NCBI RefSeq assembly: GCF_016808095.1
Contig: NC_068976.1
Coordinates: forward strand, 29,248,871-29,312,870
DNA length: 64,000 nt
Direction: 5' to 3'
Source of the DNA: Vigna angularis
Lineage: Eukaryota; Streptophyta; Magnoliopsida; Fabales; Fabaceae
Shown here: piece after piece, positions 58,284-64,000 of the stretch
Position numbering within the stretch: position 1 is the first letter of the stretch
How the letters are laid out: each line of letters begins with the position of its first letter
The notes under the pieces: model-generated
What the model was told of the DNA's origin: nothing
What the model saw: only the letters and a program-made list of their open reading frames with translations
The model's database searches: none
Position numbers and translations under genes: made by a program

Positions 58284-60491
58284 ATGGAAAACATGAAGAT
58301 GGCCATAGATGATGCTTTGAACGCCTTCTCTCCTGTATCCACAACTACCATTTACTGGAAGTCCCGAAGAAGATCAGGTATATCTATATATTTATCTATA
58401 CATACACATATATTTATTTATATAAAAACTCTTTCTTTCTCAATTAACTTCACCCATCCCTAATTTACCTTGTCTGTTACTTAGTGTTGTTCTAAACAAT
58501 TTAGTAATTGCTGCACTTTACTTTCTCTTCTGTGTCATTTTCGTCTCATGTTGCTCAGATTTGGAAATAGAATTCAATGGTTTTGTTGATTTTTGCATGG
58601 GTTTTTCGATATTTAGATGCCCTCTGTCAATTCTTATCTTTTTTTTCACAGAAAAGAAAATAAAGTAGGAAAATTTGTGTATTTACATGATTTGGAACTG
58701 ATGGTAGTTCCTTATTTGATTATGGTTTCTGTGATTTCTGCAAAATTGGCCACTGTTTCAGATAGAGGAAGCGTAAAATGGGTTTTAGCGGTTGGTATGA
58801 CTTTTATGTTACGTTGTTGTTTTTTAGGGTAAAGTTCAACTTTGGTCCCCTATTGTGCTCCCTAGTTTTGCTCATCCCATTTTTAAATATCATAATAGTA
58901 ATAATAATAACAATCAGTTCCTTACTTCTAAAAATAATGTTTTTTTATTAAATAAAATAATAATTTTTTATGCTTAATTTATTAAATAAAAAGAACTGAT
59001 TTTTGACCCCAAAAACTAAATGAGCTTGTTTGAGAATGGAATATTAAAATTATGGATTCAACAAGATGAAAGGATCAAAACTGTTATGCAACTTGTCAGG
59101 TGATTAGTACCTCATAATTGAGAACTAACTCTATAAATTTCACCTAAGTTTATGCATCTTGGTAAAAGGCTTTATCTGTGATGATATAAATACTGATGAT
59201 TTATTGTATTCTGTGAAGGGTAGGGAAAAAGGGGAAATAGAAAATGTATGTGGCTGTTGAGATTATGTAGTCATCATCATATCATTCGTTTCTCTGTATG
59301 ACAGCTCACCCTCCAACCAACCCTCTACACAATAACAAAATAGCCTTAATTATGGTTTCCTTTCCTTGCATATCTGAATTTCAAGTTGATGCTCCTCTTG
59401 TTACTGATGGGACGTTTAAGCTTGTCAATATTACCTTTTTGTAATTTTTCTTTTGTTCTCAATGTGTTTGTGTTAGCATTTAAGTAGGCATCTTCCTTTT
59501 GGTATACCTACTCAACTATATCAAAGCCAATCCAAAAGTCTGCAGAGAAAAAAGGACTCTGTTCTTTATGCAGAAAATAGATTCATACTGTTAGTTCAAT
59601 CACAAATCATTATATTATATATAGAGAGTGATAAGTTTATTATCTTCTGTAACAACTACCTAATAATTTCTCGGATAACATTCATGTAGTAATTAGTCTC
59701 GTATCATTAGATGTGTTTGTTGAGTGCAATGAACATGAGTACTTTGGCAAACGAGATTTTCCATACGTTTGACTTTGTCGTGCATTGTAAATGATGAGCT
59801 GCCAAAAACAAAAATGGTAACTTGTTGCCCACAGCTAGCGGGAGGAATTTAGAGGTATCAGAAGATACTGCTAATACACCACCCAGCAAGCAGGAAGATA
59901 CTCCTACTCCTACTCCTCCTTCTTCTTCTTCTAGTGAGGAGGTGCAGAACACAACTCCAGTTTCTGAGCGTCGAAAGGCCTTGTTTGAACCATTAGAACC
60001 TATAAAGAATGTTAATGGCCGACGACCCTTGGCTGAGTCTTTACTTCCTCCCCCTGACTTTGAATCTGCAAACTATCCTAAGGGCTGGTTGATTGGAAAG
60101 AAACGAAAGCTTGTCAATGTAGATGTTGTTGAAAGCATGCGAAGGATTGCCATCCAAGAAATGAACAGAAAGGTTCAAAGTTTCTTCAGCTCCCTTAATT
60201 TCCAAGCCAAGACACAATTATTAACTTATAGGCCTAAAATTCAAGCCACTTGCTCACTTTCTGCCATTGTTGTTGTTGTTGTCACAGGACAGGGAAATTG
60301 ATGGACTAAATGAACAACTGGAGGAGGACTCACGTTGCTTGGAGCACTTGCAACTTCAGCTTGTGGATGAACGAAGCAAACGTGCTCGAGTTGAAAGAGA
60401 GAATGCAATGCTTCAAGAACAAGTGAACATGCTCATGAACATGTTACAAGAGGCAGAACAAATGGGAGAGGAAGGCCCGGATGAACCTTGA
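58284..60491 (+). CDS. HDR1: HEADING DATE REPRESSOR 1-like protein, three exons, 211 aa
   Basis: Exons 58,284-58,377, 59,835-60,172 and 60,288-60,491 join in frame with GT..AG introns. I chose the first of three nearby Met codons ([10 protein letters not shown]). The N-terminus carries the short motif [17 protein letters not shown] Thr/Pro/Ser-rich linker ([14 protein letters not shown]) follows, then [14 protein letters not shown], the conserved core [19 protein letters not shown] and [15 protein letters not shown]. It ends in a Glu/Leu/Gln-rich coiled coil, about residues 145-205 ([14 protein letters not shown]...[14 protein letters not shown]). This organisation matches HDR1, a plant nuclear protein reported in rice to delay flowering under long days with the SnRK1-type kinase OsK4. 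The KKRK cluster could be a nuclear signal. The flowering role in this species is inferred. It is convergent with the ASG1-like gene, 613 bp from stop to stop. Confidence 0.82.
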
Positions 60492-61104
60492 AGTTTACCA
60501 TAGTACATTATGTGTGCTTGTGTGTGTCAAATTCTTTTTGTAGGTTTTGTTCGTCATAATGTCTATGCAGTTATTAGAGTGCATATAGTAATATTTGGGG
60601 GCAAATGGATCAAATCGCAATGAGCAAACTATTCGTTTATCTCAAAAAAGAAAAAAATTGTAAATCTTTGTAGTGACTGTGTGGTTGTTAATTTATATCT
60701 TGTTACTCTTTTAAACTATAAAAAAGCATTGTAATTTATTGTAATTTATATACTTGCCTAGTTCATAAAGTGGCTTAGTTAAATAAAGATCTCAGTTCAA
60801 TAAAGATCACAGTCATTACTTTTTCATCTGCGAGCATGTTACCATTAACATTTTACGCTACAATTTATCAACAAAACCAAGGTGGCGACGAATTTTGTTA
60901 CACGCGTAATTTCCACATATTCTATTTTGTACTTTTTTTTAGCTGAAAATACCATGTTGTGCCGTCATCTGTCAGGATTCATCATCAATGTAAATTTCTG
61001 AATCCATGCAAAAAACTGCAGATACAATATTCACACGGTTGAAAACTATATAGATAATATAGCTTTTGGGTTTCTTGCAACTAGCAAGTTCAGGTAGATG
61101 GTAA
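60492..61104. other. Shared 3' region between two convergent genes
   Basis: The 3' ends of the HDR1-like (plus) and ASG1-like (minus) transcripts must both lie here. AATAAAGATC occurs twice on the plus strand at about 60,782 and 60,799, close to the polyadenylation consensus and suitable for the plus-strand gene. No other gene is seen. Confidence 0.55.
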
Positions 61105-63739
61105 TTATCTAACTTTATGAACAGAATCCTCAGACATGTGAAACAAAAACTGAGGCAGAGATGCGATCCTTGGAAGATTGAGAAGCAAATCGCCAGATGA
61201 TTCCTTTCTGGACATGCCAGTCCCCCCCTGCTTGCAAGAAGCATCATCAGGTTGACTTTCCAAATCAGCCACTTTAGTTTTGCCTGGGGACAATTGGGTG
61301 GAGTTGGAGTTGCTCACACCAACTTTTCCACTGTCATCTGCATCAAGACCATTGGCATTTCTGGTCATTGTGTTTGAGTCTTCTGCTGCAGCAGTATCCT
61401 TCTGCAGGAGACAGTACAGTGAGTTCACCCTAGACAGCACGTCTGCATCCCTCGGACCATTACCATTTCTGGTCATTGTGTCCTCTGCACACTGCAGAAG
61501 GGAGTATAGTGAGTTCACCCTTGACATCACATTTGCATCTCTCAGACCATTGCCATTTTTGGCCATTGTGTTCGCGTCTTCTGCTGTAGAAGGGTCCTTC
61601 TGCAGAAGACAATACAGTGAGTTCACCCTTGACATCACACGCTGTTCATCAGAGGTAGTTGCATGTTGAGAGTCATTGAACAAGTATTGAGTAAATTCTT
61701 CCAGAATAGATCTGCTATACTGGCCATCACCAGCAAAATTGGGATTGTCAGATCCCATCTGTTCTGAAATGCAATGTCCAATGTGGCTTACCAAATCGTC
61801 CATTGACATCGAAGGGTGAAGTCCAGGCAATTTGATCTGATCCAAATTACTAAGAAACTTCAAAGTTTCAGCTCCTCTACTCCTGAAATCTTTCATTGCA
61901 TGGATGTTCATCACTGCACATGATACAAACGGCATTAATATAATATTTGCATGATGATAACATGAGGCATGCAGAATAAATATAAAATATGATTCACAGT
62001 TTACTAACACGTACCATATTCTTTATATCATTATAGTACTACATATGATAGGGAGGGGGCTGAACATAATATTAAAAAGAGACGTATGTTATAGCATAAA
62101 ATATAACTCAGATTCTTTTGTTTCTGTGTAGTGTTAAGATAAACATAGCCATTAAGTAGTGTACAGTTTGTGAGTTTTACTTTTTACCATGAGAAAAACC
62201 CTACAAGTTTGTACCCGCATTGATAAGGGTAACATATCTATGGTGTAAGTTTAATGGATAGCCCAGGATAAACAAAAAAGTGCATTTACCATTATACTGA
62301 ATTCAAATGGCATTGAAAATTTTGGGCAGCAATTACCTGGGCTAGGTGAGGTAATTTCTTGGGAAACATTTTCCACAGCTTTACCAAGATTAGGTTCACT
62401 TTTTGAGGAAGACGATTGGACTGCAGATCCTGACTCTACATCCTGCAGTGCAAAAATCCCACCTCTCTCCTCGCTTTTTCTATCAAAACCATCACTTGTT
62501 TCAATGTGATCGTGAATTGAACTTGTTCCGGGATCAAAATATGGAGAATCCAACACCAAATCCGGCTGCTGGCTCAGACAGTTGAGACGTGGATCACACT
62601 GAATGAGCTTCTCAAAATGCTTGCCTAGCAATCCTTGTGGACACTGCAGGAAATGTCTCCTGTAACAATAAAGAGAATTGCATCACCATCACCAAGGAGT
62701 CAACGTAACAAACCACCAAAAGAAGACCAAATACAAAATATAACAGTACCTATTCAGGCTGGCTTGTCCACCAGTAAAATCTGATGTTGCCTGCCACAAG
62801 GTATGCTTCCTTGGCTGTGGATTGATCTCTCTAAAAAACAGAGGTCTTCTTGCCAGCTACAACCAACAAAAGGAACACCAACTTAGTGCCACAGATAATT
62901 GTGATGCCAAGTCAAATTAACATAACAATCAAAATAAAAACAAAGGAGATCGTTTATGGTTTACCACTACTTCGAGCGTGCCTGGTCCATCCTCAGGGTA
63001 ATTTGCCTTGAGAGCCATGATATCAGACCAGGGGATCTCAATTTTATTCTTCAGACAGCCATCAAGGACTTCCCATACCAGCTTATGCTTCGCAAAGTAA
63101 CACTTCGCCACCAAGTCTCCTTCGTATCTAGACTTGTACTGCACGAATCACCATATGCACATCAATCACAATATCACATCATGTCTGTTTGTATTGTATT
63201 AATCATATTACATGCTATTCAACAAAATTCCAAGCATACCTCCCAGGTCCCGATTTTCAAAATGGTTCCAGGAAAATTGGAGGCTTTGAGTTTAGAATCC
63301 GCCGCAGCAGAGGCAGCAGAAACCTTGTGATCTTTCTTCTTGGACTCCTCTTGTTGGGAGAGCCTCATCTGAATCAAATCCAACAGGGAAGGACTCTTCT
63401 TGAGACGCAAACCCAAAGGGCTTGGCTCATCCAAGGGATTATACGAAGTTGGTGGAATCGAAAGGGAATCATCACTAGAATCACACTGTTTCAAACCCAA
63501 AGAAAAAATTCAATCAAGAGAAAACAAAACAGAAACAAACTACCCATAGACGAAATTGGTGATGGGCATCAGAAAATTGGACAAAAAAAAAACTATTTAA
63601 AGGAGAAAATTTAAACCTTGGGGGGTGTTTCCAATTTGGGTCGCTTGTGGGTGTGAAGAGGGGGAATTTCATCTTGAACCTCCATCTTCACCTTTTTCAG
63701 ACATTGATTATCTGTATCAGACCTCATAAGCTGAACCAT
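61105..63739 (-). CDS. ASG1: ASG1-like protein with TRF2/HOY1 PH-like domain, six exons, 593 aa
   Basis: Exons: 63,617-63,739; 63,240-63,485; 62,965-63,138; 62,750-62,856; 62,337-62,659; 61,105-61,913. They join in frame to 594 codons with the stop. The conserved core spans about residues 70-240. It includes SPSLLDLIQMRLSQQE, NFPGTILKIGTWEYKSRYEGD, LVAKCYFAKHKLVWEVLD, EIPWSDIMALKANYPEDGPGTLEVV, RPLFFREINPQPRKHTLWQAT and RRHFLQCPQGLLGKHFEKL. I recognise this as the plant family of ALTERED SEED GERMINATION 1 (Arabidopsis At2g24100, At4g30780), recently named for a PH-like domain. Biochemical function is not established. The C-terminal exon has three tandem copies of a ~30-residue unit with SRVNSLY(C/S)LLQ. 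The N-terminus holds a basic K/R cluster (THKRPK), a possible nuclear signal. The start is the first Met, with a second Met four codons downstream. Confidence 0.85.
61333..61639 (-). repeat. Threefold repeat within the last ASG1-like exon
   Basis: Three in-frame copies of a unit of about 27-36 codons. Each begins V(M/L)SRVNSLYxLLQ and continues with AED..T(M).(K/R)N(G/A)NG. The middle copy is shorter (it lacks the KDxxx part). DNA identity between copies is high, so the expansion looks fairly recent. Confidence 0.92.
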
Positions 63740-64000
63740 GCCGATGATTCAAACAAACAGAAGCTATGACAAACACGACGAGCAGAGTTTGACTCCGATT
63801 TTCAGAACAAGAAATGATAAATCCTTTAGCAACACTTGAGCAATGCAACGGCGGGCGCTGAGGAAAACCAATGTTTCGTCTCTTTCTTCAATGGCTGACT
63901 GTCACGTGCCGCGTACGAAACGACGCCGTATTTAAAACACGACAGCTGGGTCAAGCGGGAGACGTAATTACAAACACACCCTCGAGTTGAAAACAAAAGC
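63740..64000 (-). promoter_or_regulatory. Promoter and leader of the ASG1-like gene with a G-box
   Basis: A palindromic CACGTG lies at 63,903-63,908, about 165 bp upstream of the start codon, followed by a CGTACG palindrome near 63,914. G-boxes are bound by bHLH and bZIP factors in light and ABA responses. A TATTTAAA-like box, read as TTTAAATA on the minus strand, is near 63,930. The leader near 63,860-63,895 contains AGAAAGAG-type purine runs on the plus strand. Confidence 0.5.

Noticed and set aside
61280..61669. Plus-strand frame of 129 codons opposite the ASG1-like exon
   Set aside because: It is the antisense of the threefold repeat. The coding strand is fixed by the spliced 593-aa protein.
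63189..63614. Plus-strand frame of 141 codons at the 5' part of the ASG1-like gene
   Set aside because: It crosses an exon and two introns of the minus-strand gene and has no domain.
1..64000. tRNA, rRNA and CRISPR arrays
   Set aside because: No tRNA A/B-box pattern, rRNA sequence or regularly spaced direct repeats were seen on either strand.

Overview
This is nuclear DNA from a flowering plant, and probably a legume of the Phaseoleae (Vigna or Phaseolus-like). The evidence is intron-rich genes with GT..AG junctions, strongly AT-rich intergenic DNA, plant LTR retrotransposons primed by initiator Met tRNA, MULE-type DNA transposons, and gene products that belong to plant families. The legume assignment rests on the general feel of the proteins and repeats. 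No search was run.

Layout. Positions 1-7.3 kb hold gene-free AT-rich DNA with a fold-back MITE and a long (AT)n tract. Positions 7,329-17,053 are a composite chromovirus-type Ty3/gypsy retrotransposon on the minus strand. It is built as LTR remnant, internal part, complete LTR, internal part, truncated LTR, and the whole is flanked by one 5-bp target duplication (ATAAA). A MULE-like element with perfect 9-bp target duplications follows at 17,310-18,644. A small two-exon transcription unit may lie near 19.7-19.9 kb. The first certain gene is a ten-exon type 2C protein phosphatase (22,937-30,206, minus). A mostly empty 5-kb stretch after it contains a broken FAR1/MULE-transposase-like fragment. 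Next come a Pack-MULE-like element (35,806-37,342) with a gene-like insert and a 5.2-kb non-autonomous LTR retrotransposon (37,967-43,213). That element has a gag-like protein and a Lys/Glu-rich coiled coil but no polymerase genes.

The right third is gene-rich. A two-exon gene for a small secreted or membrane-anchored protein lies at 44,219-44,956 (minus). A 13-exon gene for the theta subunit of the cytosolic chaperonin TRiC/CCT (CCT8) lies at 47,822-56,681 (plus). Then come a three-exon HEADING DATE REPRESSOR 1-like gene (58,284-60,491, plus) and, convergent to it, a six-exon ASG1-like gene (61,105-63,739, minus).

The genes do not form an operon or a pathway cluster; each is an independent transcription unit. 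The most unusual structure is a pair of about 0.7-kb inverted repeats (47,001-47,684 and 57,189-57,900) that enclose the entire CCT8 gene. Other notable structures are the three-LTR composite, a hairpin around the TATA box of the non-autonomous element, and a threefold internal repeat in the ASG1-like protein.

Exon boundaries were set by hand from reading-frame continuity and splice consensus. Coding totals come out as whole codons for all four large genes (362, 544, 211 and 593 aa) and for the small secreted gene (130 aa).
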